Shown here piece by piece: positions 8,987 through 18,259 of a stretch of DNA of 64,000 bases; the first letter of the stretch is position 1, and the number at the start of each line of letters is the position of its first letter. A program made the position numbers and the translations under genes. The stretch comes from Fortiea contorta PCC 7126 (GTDB lineage: Bacteria > Cyanobacteriota > Cyanobacteriia > Cyanobacteriales > Nostocaceae). The notes beneath the pieces were generated by a model. It had not been told where the DNA came from. It made no database searches and worked only from the letters and a program-made list of their open reading frames with translations. The stretch is taken from positions 2,995,395 through 3,059,394 of the forward strand of contig NZ_KB235930.1 of the NCBI RefSeq assembly GCF_000332295.1. The letters are read 5' to 3'.

Positions 8987-9793
8987 TTACTGAAGTTTCA
9001 AGAATTTATCTAAAGCTGTGACTAAACTAGGCGGCCAGCGGCGGATATTTGCTACCCAGTCGAGGTCTTTGTAACGGTTATCTAATCCGTAGGCTCCGAC
9101 CCAGTTGCTTTCGGCTTCCCCTTTTTGTCCACCTACCCAGTATGCAGCAGTGAGGGCGGCGCGGACATCAGCAAAGTTGGGATATTTGCGGACGATGTTT
9201 CGCATTTCGCGGATGGCTTTGTCAGTTTTGCCGGTTTCGTAGAGAGCAACTGCGTAATTGGCGCGAGCAAAGGCAAAATTAGGAGCGATCGCAAAGGATT
9301 TCTGATAATCTATGATGGCTTCATCCCATTTTCCTAATCCGGCTTTAGCGTTGCCGCGATTGTTATAAGCCATGGCATCATTGGGATCTAATTCTAGAAC
9401 ATAATTATAATCAGCGATCGCATCTTCCCATTTTCCTAAACCCTCTAAGGCTGTACCCCGATTCAAATAAGGGTCGGTAACATTCGGCGCTAGTTCAATC
9501 GCTTTGTTGTAATCTGTCAGCGCTGCTTGTAACTTGTTCTGACTTACCCGCGAATTTCCTCGATTACTCCACGCCCCAGCATTCGTGGGAAACTGTTCAA
9601 TAATTTGTGTCCAGTAGCCTTCCGCTGTCGCAAAATCACCTTCATTTGTCGCCGCAAAAGCTTTATTCGCCCACTCATTTCCTTGTTGTAACTGTTCTTG
9701 AGTCAAGCTAGGTGCTGCTGATAGCGCCACAACTGGCTTACCCCAACCAAATACAAGTAACAAACTCAGGAGAATACTAATTAATTTCATCAT
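8987..9793 (-). CDS. Exported TPR-repeat protein
   Basis: A 268-residue protein. The first 25 residues form a signal peptide-like segment (MMKLISILLSLLLVFGWG, cleavage probably near VALSA). About five tetratricopeptide repeats follow, with the usual WSNRGN, PYLNRG, AYNNRGNA and ARANYAVAL helices and P-N/P-xxA spacing. TPR proteins are protein-protein scaffolds; this one is predicted to work in the periplasm or thylakoid lumen, partner unknown. Two adjacent ATG codons allow a one-residue ambiguity. Its 5' side directly abuts the first G/C-arm composite repeat, so the native promoter is displaced or lies within that element. Confidence 0.82.
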   Translation of the reverse strand: MMKLISILLSLLLVFGWGKPVVALSAAPSLTQEQLQQGNEWANKAFAATNEGDFATAEGYWTQIIEQFPTNAGAWSNRGNSRVSQNKLQAALTDYNKAIELAPNVTDPYLNRGTALEGLGKWEDAIADYNYVLELDPNDAMAYNNRGNAKAGLGKWDEAIIDYQKSFAIAPNFAFARANYAVALYETGKTDKAIREMRNIVRKYPNFADVRAALTAAYWVGGQKGEAESNWVGAYGLDNRYKDLDWVANIRRWPPSLVTALDKFLKLQ

Positions 9794-9800
9794 TGGATTT

Positions 9801-10220
9801 GTAGGAGGAGTGTGGGAGGGGTGGGGAGGTGGGGGGGTGGGGAGGTGGGGGGATGGGGAGGTGTGGGAGGTGTGGGGGGTGTGGGAAGCTTTGGGTTTTG
9901 AGCAGGATGTTTTGAGTTCTGAAATCCAAGTTTCAGGCTCAAAGGCTGACGCTTGAGGCTCAAAGGCTGACGCTTGAGGCTCAAAGGCTCAAGCTTCAGG
10001 CTCAAAGGCTGACACTTGAGGCTCAAAGGCTCAAGCTTGAGGCTCAAAGGCTGACGCTTCAGGTTCAGAAGCTCAAGCTTCAGGTTCAAAGGCTCAAGCT
10101 TCAGGCTCAAAGGCTGACACTTGAGGTTCAAAGGCTCAAGCTTCAGGTTCAGAAGCTCAATCTTTAATCCCCATCACCCCATCACCCCATCACCCCACCT
10201 CCCCATCACCCATTCCCCAT
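9801..10220. repeat. Composite repeat element, locus 1 (11 core units)
   Basis: Left arm of G-tracts (about 9801-9892), a junction containing GGGAAGCTTTGGGTTTTGA, then a core of exactly 11 units of 21 bp without indels (9927-10157). The unit reads roughly GACGCTTGAGGCTCAAAGGCT. A CTTTAATC junction and a C-tract arm (about 10168-10219) follow. Because 21 is a multiple of 3, the array gives a long open frame of a seven-residue repeat on the minus strand (9790-10131) that should not be called a gene. The C arm ends 6 nt from the ruvB stop codon, so ruvB transcripts would run stop, G-arm, core, C-arm. Confidence 0.85.
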
Positions 10221-10225
10221 TTTGA

Positions 10226-11326
10226 CTACAACAAAGATAGCTGCTCATTGGGCTGATGGAAACCCAAATGTTTATATGCTGCTTTTGTCGCTACTCTACC
10301 ACGGGGAGTCCGGCTTAAATAACCAATCTGCATTAAATAAGGCTCGTAAACTTCCTCAATAGTTTGGGTATCTTCTCCTGTAGCTGCGGCGACTGTTTCT
10401 AATCCCACTGGCCCGCCGTTGAATTGTTCAATAATTACACTCAACATTTTGCGGTCTGTCCAATCTAAACCGCATGGGTCTACTTGAAATAGTTGCAATG
10501 CTTCTGCTGCGACGCTTTGGTTAATTTCTTTGGCTGATTTTACTTCAGCATAATCACGTACTCTTTTTAGTAGCCTATTGGCTATCCGTGGTGTGCCTCG
10601 CGCCCGGCGCGCAATTTCTGCAGCGCCATCTACAGCTAGGGGGGTTTGCAGTAATTGGGCGGTGCGGAGGACAATTTGACTCAATTCGTCTTCTTCATAG
10701 AATCGCAGTTTTTGGACTAAACCAAAGCGATCGCGCAGTGGTGAAGTGAGAGCGCCGACGCGAGTTGTCGCGCCCACTAAGGTAAATTTGCACAGTGGTA
10801 AACTGCGGATGCGGGCGCTGGAGCCTTTACCGACGGTTATATCTAAGCGATAGTCTTCCATCGCTGGATAAAGTATCTCTTCTGTCATCCGTGAGAGGCG
10901 ATGAATTTCATCGACAAATAGCACATCCCCTGGTTTCAAATTCACCAGTAGCCCGACAATATCCCTGGGACGTTCTAGCGCCGGTGCACTGGTAATTTTG
11001 TAATTGACTCCCATTTCTGATGCTAAAATCATCGCCATTGTCGTTTTGCCTAATCCTGGCGGCCCATACAACAACAGGTGATCCAGCACTTCATTCCGAG
11101 ATTTGGCGGCTTTGATGGCAATATCTAGCACATCTTTTAAGTCTTTTTGGCCGATGTAATCAGCAAATCTGTGTGGTCGAATGCTTTCTTCCTGCTTACC
11201 TTGTTCATCACTACCTACTGCAGGTTGCAAAAGGTCATTGCTGGGTGAGGATTTTACGGACTCTCGTTGTTGTTTCGGTTCACCGTGAGAGTCTTGGGTC
11301 TGTTTTTTCGAGGAGATAATCGCCAT
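10226..11326 (-). CDS. ruvB: Holliday junction DNA helicase RuvB
   Basis: A 366-residue AAA+ motor that drives branch migration of Holliday junctions with RuvA and RuvC. Walker A is GPPGLGKT (88-95), Walker B is FVDEIHRL near residue 139, and sensor 1 ([19 protein letters not shown]) and the C-terminal winged helix ([15 protein letters not shown]) are clear. Residues 1-45 form a hydrophilic N-terminal extension typical of cyanobacterial RuvB. No ruvA or ruvC lies in the window, which is normal for cyanobacteria. It diverges from hisF, with about 150 bp between starts. Confidence 0.97.
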   Translation of the reverse strand: MAIISSKKQTQDSHGEPKQQRESVKSSPSNDLLQPAVGSDEQGKQEESIRPHRFADYIGQKDLKDVLDIAIKAAKSRNEVLDHLLLYGPPGLGKTTMAMILASEMGVNYKITSAPALERPRDIVGLLVNLKPGDVLFVDEIHRLSRMTEEILYPAMEDYRLDITVGKGSSARIRSLPLCKFTLVGATTRVGALTSPLRDRFGLVQKLRFYEEDELSQIVLRTAQLLQTPLAVDGAAEIARRARGTPRIANRLLKRVRDYAEVKSAKEINQSVAAEALQLFQVDPCGLDWTDRKMLSVIIEQFNGGPVGLETVAAATGEDTQTIEEVYEPYLMQIGYLSRTPRGRVATKAAYKHLGFHQPNEQLSLL

Positions 11327-11480
11327 AATTCAGCTATCAACCGTGACTTGAGGACTGTATCAGCGCCATCTTGGCCGCAGAGATTCGAGTAATTATGCTG
11401 AGAGAAATTTTCTTTGGGAAATACACACACCAATTTAAAATTTAAATTCCGGACAATTACCCACAAAAGCAAAATTTATT

Positions 11481-12254
11481 ATGTTGTCTAAAAGAATTTT
11501 ACCTTGCTTAGATGTGAAGGCGGGACGGGTCGTCAAAGGAGTTAACTTTGTTAATCTCCAGGATGCAGGTGATCCGGTAGAACTGGCTCAGGTTTATAAC
11601 GCAGCTGGTGCGGATGAGTTAGTGTTTCTGGATATTACAGCAACTCATGAAGACCGCGATACAATAATTGACGTGGTGTACCGCACAGCCGAGCAGGTCT
11701 TTATTCCGTTGACTGTGGGTGGCGGGATTCAAACCTTAGAAAATGTTAAAGGTTTGTTACGGGCTGGAGCTGACAAGGTTAGCATTAATTCTGCGGCAGT
11801 CCGCGACCCAGACTTGATTAATCGGGCAAGCGATCGCTTTGGTAATCAGTGCATCGTTGTTGCTATTGATGCTAGACGCAGAGTTGACCCTATTAATCCA
11901 GGTTGGGATGTGTATGTGAGGGGCGGTAGAGAAAATACGGGCAAAGACGCTTTAGTGTGGGCAAAAGAGGTGGAAAAGCGCGGCGCTGGTGAATTGCTGG
12001 TCACAAGTATGGATGCTGACGGTACTCAAGCCGGTTATGACTTAGGTTTAACAAAATCCATTGCTGATGCAGTGCAAATTCCAGTGATCGCTTCCGGTGG
12101 TGCGGGAAATTGTGAGCACATCTACGCCGCACTAACTCAAGGGAAAGCGGAAGCGGCGTTATTGGCGTCCCAGTTACATTACGGCCATTTGAGTGTGGCG
12201 CAAATTAAAAACTATCTGCGCGATCGCTCTATACCTGTGAGAATTTTTCCCTAA
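11481..12254 (+). CDS. hisF: Imidazole glycerol phosphate synthase subunit HisF
   Basis: A 257-residue cyclase subunit of histidine biosynthesis. It uses ammonia from HisH to turn PRFAR into imidazole glycerol phosphate and AICAR. The (beta-alpha)8 barrel is full length, and both catalytic aspartates are present: Asp11 in [14 protein letters not shown] and Asp130 in VVAIDARR. Phosphate-binding loops include TVGGGIQ and ASGGAGN. Gene order is not operonic; the next gene is a small membrane protein about 110 bp downstream. Confidence 0.97.
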   Translation: MLSKRILPCLDVKAGRVVKGVNFVNLQDAGDPVELAQVYNAAGADELVFLDITATHEDRDTIIDVVYRTAEQVFIPLTVGGGIQTLENVKGLLRAGADKVSINSAAVRDPDLINRASDRFGNQCIVVAIDARRRVDPINPGWDVYVRGGRENTGKDALVWAKEVEKRGAGELLVTSMDADGTQAGYDLGLTKSIADAVQIPVIASGGAGNCEHIYAALTQGKAEAALLASQLHYGHLSVAQIKNYLRDRSIPVRIFP

Positions 12255-12363
12255 TTCCCACTTGTTTAGTATTTTTCAATCATTCACATCCATCTTTAGT
12301 AAGAGACACATGTCCCAAACAATGTTAATCTTAATAAAGAAGTATTAATAAATATTAAGAAAT

Positions 12364-12555
12364 ATGTTGATACCTATTTTATTATTTGATGTGGCGTTGG
12401 TGGCTTGGTCGCTGCACCTAATGGAAAAAGCCTTTGAGCACAAAGAGTTTTCGCTGATGCTGGCTGGAACCTTAGTTGCGCTGGCAGCTGCCGCCATGTT
12501 GGTGGTCTACTTCCTGATGGGGCACTGTATGAGTTATTTGTTACAAGTATCTTAA
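12364..12555 (+). CDS. Small two-helix membrane protein, unknown
   Basis: A 63-residue frame that is probably a real gene. It is almost entirely two hydrophobic helices (about residues 2-18 and 31-52) joined by a charged turn, MEKAFEHKE, which puts both ends on the same side of the membrane. I do not recognise a named family. The region upstream is AT-rich with no strong ribosome binding site, so confidence is moderate. It lies between hisF and the tRNA-Ala gene on the same strand. Confidence 0.5.
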   Translation: MLIPILLFDVALVAWSLHLMEKAFEHKEFSLMLAGTLVALAAAAMLVVYFLMGHCMSYLLQVS

Positions 12556-12648
12556 TCAAAACTGGCGCATCCGCAACAGCAGTTTATATTCTGTAACATT
12601 AACTTGACAAACTACTAAAATTGAGGCAAACTCGATAATGCACTATAA

Positions 12649-12721
12649 GGGGTTATAGCTCAGTTGGTAGAGCGCTGCAATGGCATTGCAGAGGTCAGCG
12701 GTTCGAACCCGCTTAGCTCCA
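12649..12721 (+). tRNA. trnA: tRNA-Ala (anticodon GGC)
   Basis: A 73-nt cloverleaf. The acceptor stem is GGGGTTA paired with TAGCTCC and has two wobble pairs. The D arm contains AGCTCAGTTGGTAGAGC, the anticodon stem is CTGCA/TGCAG with loop ATGGCAT (anticodon GGC), and the T arm contains GGTTCGAACCC. The discriminator is A; CCA is not encoded. GATAAT 10 nt upstream and TTGACA at 12604 are present, but their 24-bp spacing is too wide for a canonical promoter. Confidence 0.95.
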
Positions 12722-12855
12722 TCTTGAATATAAAAAGAAAAAACATGTCGCCGGCGTAAATCCTCAGATTTGTACCAAAAACCTATGGTGTAAAAGAATG
12801 TTTTATGGCTTAATTTTGGTTAGACACAAACCTTACTAACACCAGGGTCAACACG

Positions 12856-13920
12856 ATGACAAATACACCCCCACCAGATCCAGAGTCATCTTCAACTACT
12901 GCCCTTGGCTTCGACGAGTTTATCGCCATTCTGGTTGCCTTGGCGACAATTGGCACAATTTTATTTTGGTCTTTTTCTCGGCGGGATGCGGGCGGGAATT
13001 TTAGCCTTTTCCCCTCACCTTCGCCAGTTTCATCGCCCAGCACTCAACTTAATCCAGCGTCTACTGTTCTCCCCACAGTAGAACCAAACGCAGGTTCCAA
13101 CCTCAACACCATACCTGCAGATGAGCCAGAGGTGACACCGATTACCCCTCCGACTACGACTCAAGAGGTAAATCCAGCGGTAGTCGCACCGCTAACCAAT
13201 ACAGATACTATAGATTCACCAGCGGAGTTAGCACCCCTACCCCCCCTACCCCCGGTTGACAGTACGATACAAAAGCCATTGTCTTTAGTCACACCGACTA
13301 AGAACAAGTCAACATTTCCACCACCAATCGCATTTGATGACGTACCCAAAGATTTTTGGGGACAGCGGTTTATTAATGTGCTGTCTGCTCGTAACATTAT
13401 TAAAGGCTTTCCCGATTATTCTTTTAGACCAAATCAGCCAGTCAGTCGCGCCGAATTCGCAGCCATACTACAACAAGCGTTTGACAAAAAACTGCCTAAA
13501 AATGCGATCGCTTTTAAAGATATTGAACCTAAATTTTGGGCAACACCGGCAATTAACCACGCCATCAGCACCGGATTTCTCAAGGGCTACCCCGATAGTA
13601 CCTTTAAACCAGACCAAAAAATTCAGCGAGTACAAGTATTAGTAGCTTTGGTAACTGGCTTGAATTTGAAAGCATCGGCGCCCTCAAATCAAGCGCTCAA
13701 TATCTATAAAGACGCCAAAGATATTCCCAAATACGCCGCTGACAAAATAGCGATCGCCACAGCTAATAATCTCGTAGTCAACTACCCCGATTTGAAAGTT
13801 TTTGCACCCACCAAAGAAGCCACTCGTGCGGAGGTAGCAGCTATGATTCATCAAGCTTTGGTGAAAACAGGACAATTAGACCCCATCTCATCTCAAAATA
13901 TTGTCCGTTTATCTCCTTAA
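12856..13920 (+). CDS. SLH-domain protein with N-terminal membrane anchor
   Basis: A 354-residue protein. Residues 22-43 form one transmembrane helix, and residues 50-145 are a Pro/Thr/Ser-rich linker. Three S-layer-homology domains then fill residues 150-345, each with a (F/Y)-x-D start (FDDVPKDFWG, FKDIEPKFWA, YKDAKDIPKY) and an (G/N)(F/Y)PD turn. In cyanobacteria, SLH domains bind periplasmic peptidoglycan-linked polymer, so the protein probably tethers the inner membrane to the wall. It starts 135 bp after the tRNA gene and is followed by a perfect hairpin. The internal hydrophobic helix is not followed by an obvious cleavage site. Confidence 0.87.
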   Translation: MTNTPPPDPESSSTTALGFDEFIAILVALATIGTILFWSFSRRDAGGNFSLFPSPSPVSSPSTQLNPASTVLPTVEPNAGSNLNTIPADEPEVTPITPPTTTQEVNPAVVAPLTNTDTIDSPAELAPLPPLPPVDSTIQKPLSLVTPTKNKSTFPPPIAFDDVPKDFWGQRFINVLSARNIIKGFPDYSFRPNQPVSRAEFAAILQQAFDKKLPKNAIAFKDIEPKFWATPAINHAISTGFLKGYPDSTFKPDQKIQRVQVLVALVTGLNLKASAPSNQALNIYKDAKDIPKYAADKIAIATANNLVVNYPDLKVFAPTKEATRAEVAAMIHQALVKTGQLDPISSQNIVRLSP

Positions 13921-13947
13921 ATTTGAGTGGGAATTCAAAAGAAAAAT

Positions 13948-13972
13948 CCGAGGGCTAGCTGTTAGCCCTCGG
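13948..13972 (+). terminator. Perfect hairpin after the SLH gene
   Basis: CCGAGGGCTA (13948-13957) pairs perfectly with TAGCCCTCGG (13963-13972) around a 5-nt loop, 27 nt past the SLH stop codon. No T-run follows, so it is a strong hairpin and only a possible terminator. A second inverted repeat, TGTAGAGAT/ATCTCTACA, lies at 13999-14033 between this gene and the convergent CAAD gene. Confidence 0.55.
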
Positions 13973-14077
13973 CTCTGCGATTGTGAATTATAAGGCTTTG
14001 TAGAGATATGAAATGAAATTTTCCATCTCTACACCAAAAATAGAAGGTTTGGGACTTTAATTCACATTAAACGTCGA

Positions 14078-14515
14078 TTAAGATTCTGTAGTTTGTTTAC
14101 CGACAACTTGTGATTTGAGAGTTGTAATTTCGTGAGTCAACTCTTGTCTAGTTGAAGCTTTGAGTAAATAGCGATAAACAAACCAAGCAGAGTAACCAAT
14201 ACCAATCAACTCAAAAGTAGGCGCTACTAGAGGAATATCGTTTAAAGCATCTAATATTGCCAAGATTACTTTAACTGCGACAATCGCCCCTATAATTAAA
14301 CCAACGGAGATCAGAGGTTGTTTGTACTGATTAAAGAAGCTGCCCAGATATTCGGGCAGTGTTCCTAGAAAACCAGAGACTTGTTCACCGTATTTTAACC
14401 ATTGCTCTTGAGACTGCGCGGCAGGCTGGAGCTTAGTTATTGTTCCCGTTTGGTTGTTGATATCTGGCACTGTTGTATCTGGAGATGTGGTTTGTGTGAA
14501 TTCCGATTCTGGCAT
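14078..14515 (-). CDS. CAAD-domain (CURT1-like) thylakoid membrane protein
   Basis: A protein of about 145 residues from the preferred ATG at 14513-14515. The CAAD domain has two transmembrane helices (around VGLIIGAIVAVKVILAILDAL and FELIGIGYSAWFVYRYLL) flanked by amphipathic helices (EYLGSFFNQYKQP and the C-terminal RQELTHEITTLK). The family was first seen as a domain appended to cyanobacterial aminoacyl-tRNA synthetases, and its stand-alone members are related to CURT1, which bends thylakoid membranes. The frame continues upstream to 14563, but GGGAG five nt before 14515 supports the shorter form. It is convergent with the SLH gene. Confidence 0.85.
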   Translation of the reverse strand: MPESEFTQTTSPDTTVPDINNQTGTITKLQPAAQSQEQWLKYGEQVSGFLGTLPEYLGSFFNQYKQPLISVGLIIGAIVAVKVILAILDALNDIPLVAPTFELIGIGYSAWFVYRYLLKASTRQELTHEITTLKSQVVGKQTTES

Positions 14516-14563
14516 TTTCGCTCCCATTGAATTGTGACAGTTGAGTTCGTCTAATCTGGACAA

Positions 14564-15292
14564 TTACAACCAAAAGGCTGTTGATTAAGCGATGCGTCAA
14601 AGCATCAGCGCAACTGAGTTTCCGGTACAAAAGGGTTTTAGTGTCCTATCACCATAATTGCCCCTTAACCACTACTTCATCAACTACAAGGTAGAAAGTG
14701 AGTAGGAGGATAGAAGTCAGAAGACGGCAAGAGGTTTAAAAATCTGCTTTCTGAGTTCTGTTTTTTAAATCAACTGGAATCCTCAGCTCGCTATTATCCC
14801 ATGCCGTGTCAATTGCCCATCGCACTCATTTAAAGTACAAATCAAGCAAAAGTCAGTCCATCTCTCCTTTATACAAGCCTAAGCCCTGATTTTATCTGAA
14901 TATTAAAGCTATCTTAAGCCGCCTTTGTCAATTAAATTAACGCCATCGATTCTAATCGTTAATCAAAGTTTTTCTGTAGTTTATTAATCTTGACAATATA
15001 CTTGTTTTGTGCAGTGCAGGATTGAATTAAAATCAGGGCAAGAGTGGTTCTGATTTCTGTATCCTAGAAACTAGAGAGACGTTGCATTGCAACGTCTCTA
15101 CTGGATTGAAAAAGTCGATTGATTCGAGTGTTGGGTCTTATCCTGCGACCCAACCGACAAAATCTACTACGTCGCAGCGCAAAGGTTATAGTACAAGTTT
15201 CTTGATTTGAGACTTTATACTCGATACTTCAGCCTTTTTGCACCAGCCCCTGTTTTGTGGGTAATTGATGTACACGGTTCGCGTCATCAAAC
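14564..15292. other. Long intergenic region, no gene seen
   Basis: About 730 bp without a credible gene on either strand. It is AT-rich, with scattered short repeats. The only strong structure is the palindrome at 15075-15099 (see separate entry). A stretch near 14700-14765 has the AGAAGTCAGAAG-type repeats common in these genomes. It must contain the promoter of the CAAD gene and the 3' region of the pentapeptide gene. Confidence 0.6.
15075..15099. repeat. Dispersed palindrome AGAGACGTTGCA family
   Basis: A perfect 12-bp inverted repeat around one central base: AGAGACGTTGCA, T, TGCAACGTCTCT. Relatives with the GTAGAGACG...CGTCTCTAC frame occur at 20664-20695, 30105-30132, 46343-46373 and, as a degenerate copy, about 63953-63978. 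All are intergenic. Confidence 0.75.
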
Positions 15293-15748
15293 CTAATCCC
15301 AATCTGGAATTTGAGCATCTTCACCACCAACGCCGATTCCGGTGTGAAAGATTTCCGCATCAGTAATGGTGAGATTATTCATTGATGCTTTATACACATT
15401 AGAATCGTAAATTTTCGCACGGGTTAAGTTGGCGTTATTGAGATTTGCTTGCTTTAAATTCACATTGGTGATGTAAGCTGCAGTTAAGTTAGCGCCTGCT
15501 AAATTTGCACCAGTTAAATCGGCGCCTTCGAGGTTAGCTTGAGAGAGGTTGGCTTTTTGAAGATTTGCTCCTCTCAAGTCTGCGCCAATTAGATGAGCGT
15601 TGCTGAGGTTAGCGCCTGATAAATTGCATTTGATGCATTCCCCAGTTTCCAACAGCTTTTGTAAATCTTGCGGATTCTCAGCTTGTACTGAGTTAATAAA
15701 GAATAGGGGAGTAGCCAAGGCAAGTGCTGCTAATAGCTTGAATTTCAT
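15293..15748 (-). CDS. Exported pentapeptide-repeat protein
   Basis: A protein of about 151 residues. A signal peptide (MKFKLLAALALATPLFFI, cleavage near VQA-EN) is followed by a Cys-containing start (GECIKCNLSGANL). About 16 tandem A(N/D)LxX pentapeptides follow, which fold as a right-handed quadrilateral beta-helix. A short non-repeat C terminus ends in PDWD. Function is unknown; such secreted proteins in cyanobacteria are often lumenal. The frame begins at 15778, but the ATG at 15746-15748 fits the signal peptide and has AGGGG 8-9 nt upstream. Confidence 0.85.
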   Translation of the reverse strand: MKFKLLAALALATPLFFINSVQAENPQDLQKLLETGECIKCNLSGANLSNAHLIGADLRGANLQKANLSQANLEGADLTGANLAGANLTAAYITNVNLKQANLNNANLTRAKIYDSNVYKASMNNLTITDAEIFHTGIGVGGEDAQIPDWD

Positions 15749-16036
15749 AACATTTACCCCTCTGTAATCAAGTTGCATCCGTTCTTTTCCTCACTGTTTA
15801 GATTATCTCACTTGGTTGCTGGCAGATGCTGATTGGGCGCACAGACCCGTGGTGATTTGAAACAGTAGTGGTGGTGATGTCAGGAGTAGTATTGTGGCTG
15901 GTTTTAGGATATCGATTGCTGCTCAATTCTACCTATTTACCACCTGGAAACTACTATTAAATCTTATTAAAGTTTTTTGTGTTTGGCATGAATTGTGTCA
16001 TGGAAATTTCAGATATGCTTCATCACGCTTGATGTT

Positions 16037-16936
16037 TTAAATTCCCAAAAAGTCCCGCATATATTGATTAACTAATTCTGGTTGTTCTTGCTGTACCCAA
16101 TGGCTACAGTTGGGGATGTATTTGATCTGAAAATCTTGGACATAAGCTTGTGTATTGTAGGTGAGTTCCTTACCAAGAGCCGTATCATTTTCACCCCAAA
16201 TCATGAGTGTTGGTACTGTTAAAATTCCCCTGTTTTCATGCAAAAAACCTTGTTGAAAAATGTTGCGGTAATAATTGAGCATCGCTGTGAGAGCACCGGG
16301 TTTGGCTGCAGCTTCTTGATAAGCTGTAATATCAGTTGGTGTGAAAGCTGTTTTATCAATTGCCATACCTTGAAAAATATTAGCAATGGCTTGATAGTTA
16401 AAAGATTGAATGAATAATTCTGGTAGCCAAGGTATTTGAAAAAAGAAGATATAAGCACTACGTAGCAATTGTTGGGGAGTGCGTAAGCCTTCGGCAAACT
16501 TAGCGGGATGAGGTAAATTGAGTATAATTAACTTTTCCACCATCTGGGGATATTCGTATGCGAAATTCCAAGCGATCGCACCTCCCCAATCATGCCCAAC
16601 TAAGATACATTTTTCATATCCTAAACCCTGAATTACTCCTTGAATATCTTTGACAAATTCAGACATCACATAAGCTGATTGCGCTTGTGGTTTCTCACTG
16701 TCGTTATAACCACGCAAATCAAGGGCTACAACTTGAAAATATTTAGCAAACTCTGGTATTTGGTGACGCCATGAATACCAAAACTCAGGAAATCCATGCA
16801 GCATCAACATTAAAGAACCCGTTCCTTGGGTGACATAGTGCAGTTGGACGCCGTTGCTGGTGATATATTCATGTGTCCAAGAACGTTCAATCACAGGCAT
16901 AAGCTGCTTGATTCCATTTAGTTTACTAACTATCAT
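16037..16936 (-). CDS. Alpha/beta hydrolase, epoxide-hydrolase-like
   Basis: An alpha/beta-hydrolase of about 300 residues. The oxyanion region is HGFPEFWYSWR, the nucleophile elbow GHDWGGA carries Asp (as in epoxide hydrolases and haloalkane dehalogenases, not Ser), and the acid/base are in GENDTALG and NCSHWVQQ. The substrate is unknown; soluble epoxide hydrolase or fluoroacetate-dehalogenase relatives have this motif set. The frame runs back to 17011, overlapping the divergent gene at 16946; the ATG at 16934-16936 or the later one at 16898-16900 is more likely, since conserved sequence begins near WTHEYI. Confidence 0.85.
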   Translation of the reverse strand: MIVSKLNGIKQLMPVIERSWTHEYITSNGVQLHYVTQGTGSLMLMLHGFPEFWYSWRHQIPEFAKYFQVVALDLRGYNDSEKPQAQSAYVMSEFVKDIQGVIQGLGYEKCILVGHDWGGAIAWNFAYEYPQMVEKLIILNLPHPAKFAEGLRTPQQLLRSAYIFFFQIPWLPELFIQSFNYQAIANIFQGMAIDKTAFTPTDITAYQEAAAKPGALTAMLNYYRNIFQQGFLHENRGILTVPTLMIWGENDTALGKELTYNTQAYVQDFQIKYIPNCSHWVQQEQPELVNQYMRDFLGI

Positions 16937-16945
16937 CAGTATGGA

Positions 16946-18247
16946 TTGTGGACGAAACTGCAAGCTGAGACATCTGTTAAAAGACAGGTTGCGATCGCAA
17001 TTTTTACTCAACAGAGATATGCTTTTTGGATAATTTGTGCAGCGGTTACGATACAGTATCCTCAGTCAAGAGCAGAAATAAATTATTCGCACATGAGTTT
17101 GATAGAAACACGAGGTGTCTGGCTAACAAACACAGATAGTAAGGTTTTCAAATCACAGCAGCGTATTGCTGAAGCGATGGATTTCCTGGCTGAGACAGGG
17201 TTTAACGTAGTGTTTCCTGTGGTTTGGAATCAAGGGATGACTCTGTATCCTAGTCAAAGGATGCTACGGACTGTCGGTGTAGAAATTAATCCCGCCTTTG
17301 TGAATCGAGATCCTTTAGCAGAAATAGTCACAGAAGCGCGACGGGTGGGGTTAAAAGTAATTCCCTGGTTTGAATATGGTTTCGCCAGTTCTTACAACTC
17401 AAATGGGGGTCTGCTGTTGCAGACTAAGCCCGAATGGGCAGCCCGCGATCGCAATGGTAAGCTATTAAAGAAAAATGGTTTTGAGTGGTTGAACGCTCTT
17501 GATTCCCAAGTGCAAGAATTCTTACTAGACTTGGTGATGGAAGTTGTGCAAAATTATGATGTTGATGGTATCCAAGGTGATGATCGCTTTCCAGCCTTAC
17601 CCTGTGAAGGCGGTTACGATGAGCAGACTGTCGCACTTTATCGCTACCATTTTGGTCACAATCCCCCACAAAATCCCAAACATCAGCAATGGTTACAATG
17701 GCGTGCTGATATGCTCACGGCATTTTTAACACGTGTTTATCTAAAAGTAAAAACGGTGAATTCCCATTTACTAGTTTCAATGTCTCCTAATATTTATGAT
17801 TGGGGGTTTAAGGAATATTTGCAAGACTCAGCTACTTGGTTGCGTAAGGGAATTGTGGATATGATTCATCCACAAATTTATCGTCGTGACTTCATCAGCT
17901 ATAAGTGTCTTGTTAATCAATTAGTCGCTGAACAATTTACAGATGCAACATTAGCAAAATTAGCGCCGGGAATTTTAATTAAATTGGGTGCTTACTCGAT
18001 TAATTTTAAACACTTGTTGCAAATCATCGAATGCAACCGTGAGCTAGGTATTAAAGGAGAGGTATGCTTTTTTTATGAAGGTTTACGAGCCAATAATCAT
18101 GCTTTAGCTCAAGTTTTAAGAAACGGCCCTTATGCCAAATATGCATCATTTCCTACTGTTGCTGATTTGAGTAGTATTAGCTTAAGCAATAAAAAATCAG
18201 TTGCACTTTGGCCCAGGATTAAGAGATTGCTGATAAATTTATTTTAG
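16946..18247 (+). CDS. GHL10-type family 10-like glycosyl hydrolase
   Basis: Up to 433 residues. The conserved domain starts at ETRGVWLTN and continues through NVVFPVVWNQG, VIPWFEYGF and the motif DVDGIQGDDRF, as in the DUF187/GHL10 family of putative TIM-barrel glycosidases. The substrate is unknown; wall or exopolysaccharide is likely. The start is uncertain: the frame opens with TTG at 16946 and its first 45 residues include a hydrophobic segment (YAFWIICAAVTI) that could be a signal, while the ATG at 17093 gives MSLIETRGVW directly. The next gene begins 12 bp after the stop, so they form a likely operon. Confidence 0.82.
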   Translation: MWTKLQAETSVKRQVAIAIFTQQRYAFWIICAAVTIQYPQSRAEINYSHMSLIETRGVWLTNTDSKVFKSQQRIAEAMDFLAETGFNVVFPVVWNQGMTLYPSQRMLRTVGVEINPAFVNRDPLAEIVTEARRVGLKVIPWFEYGFASSYNSNGGLLLQTKPEWAARDRNGKLLKKNGFEWLNALDSQVQEFLLDLVMEVVQNYDVDGIQGDDRFPALPCEGGYDEQTVALYRYHFGHNPPQNPKHQQWLQWRADMLTAFLTRVYLKVKTVNSHLLVSMSPNIYDWGFKEYLQDSATWLRKGIVDMIHPQIYRRDFISYKCLVNQLVAEQFTDATLAKLAPGILIKLGAYSINFKHLLQIIECNRELGIKGEVCFFYEGLRANNHALAQVLRNGPYAKYASFPTVADLSSISLSNKKSVALWPRIKRLLINLF

Positions 18248-18259
18248 CAGTGAGGGTGT

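Noticed and set aside
9790-10131. 113-residue leftward frame of LSLKLEPL-type repeats
   Set aside because: It is the translation of the 21-bp core array and the flanking arm; equivalent frames exist on both strands at three loci, and there is no plausible start context.
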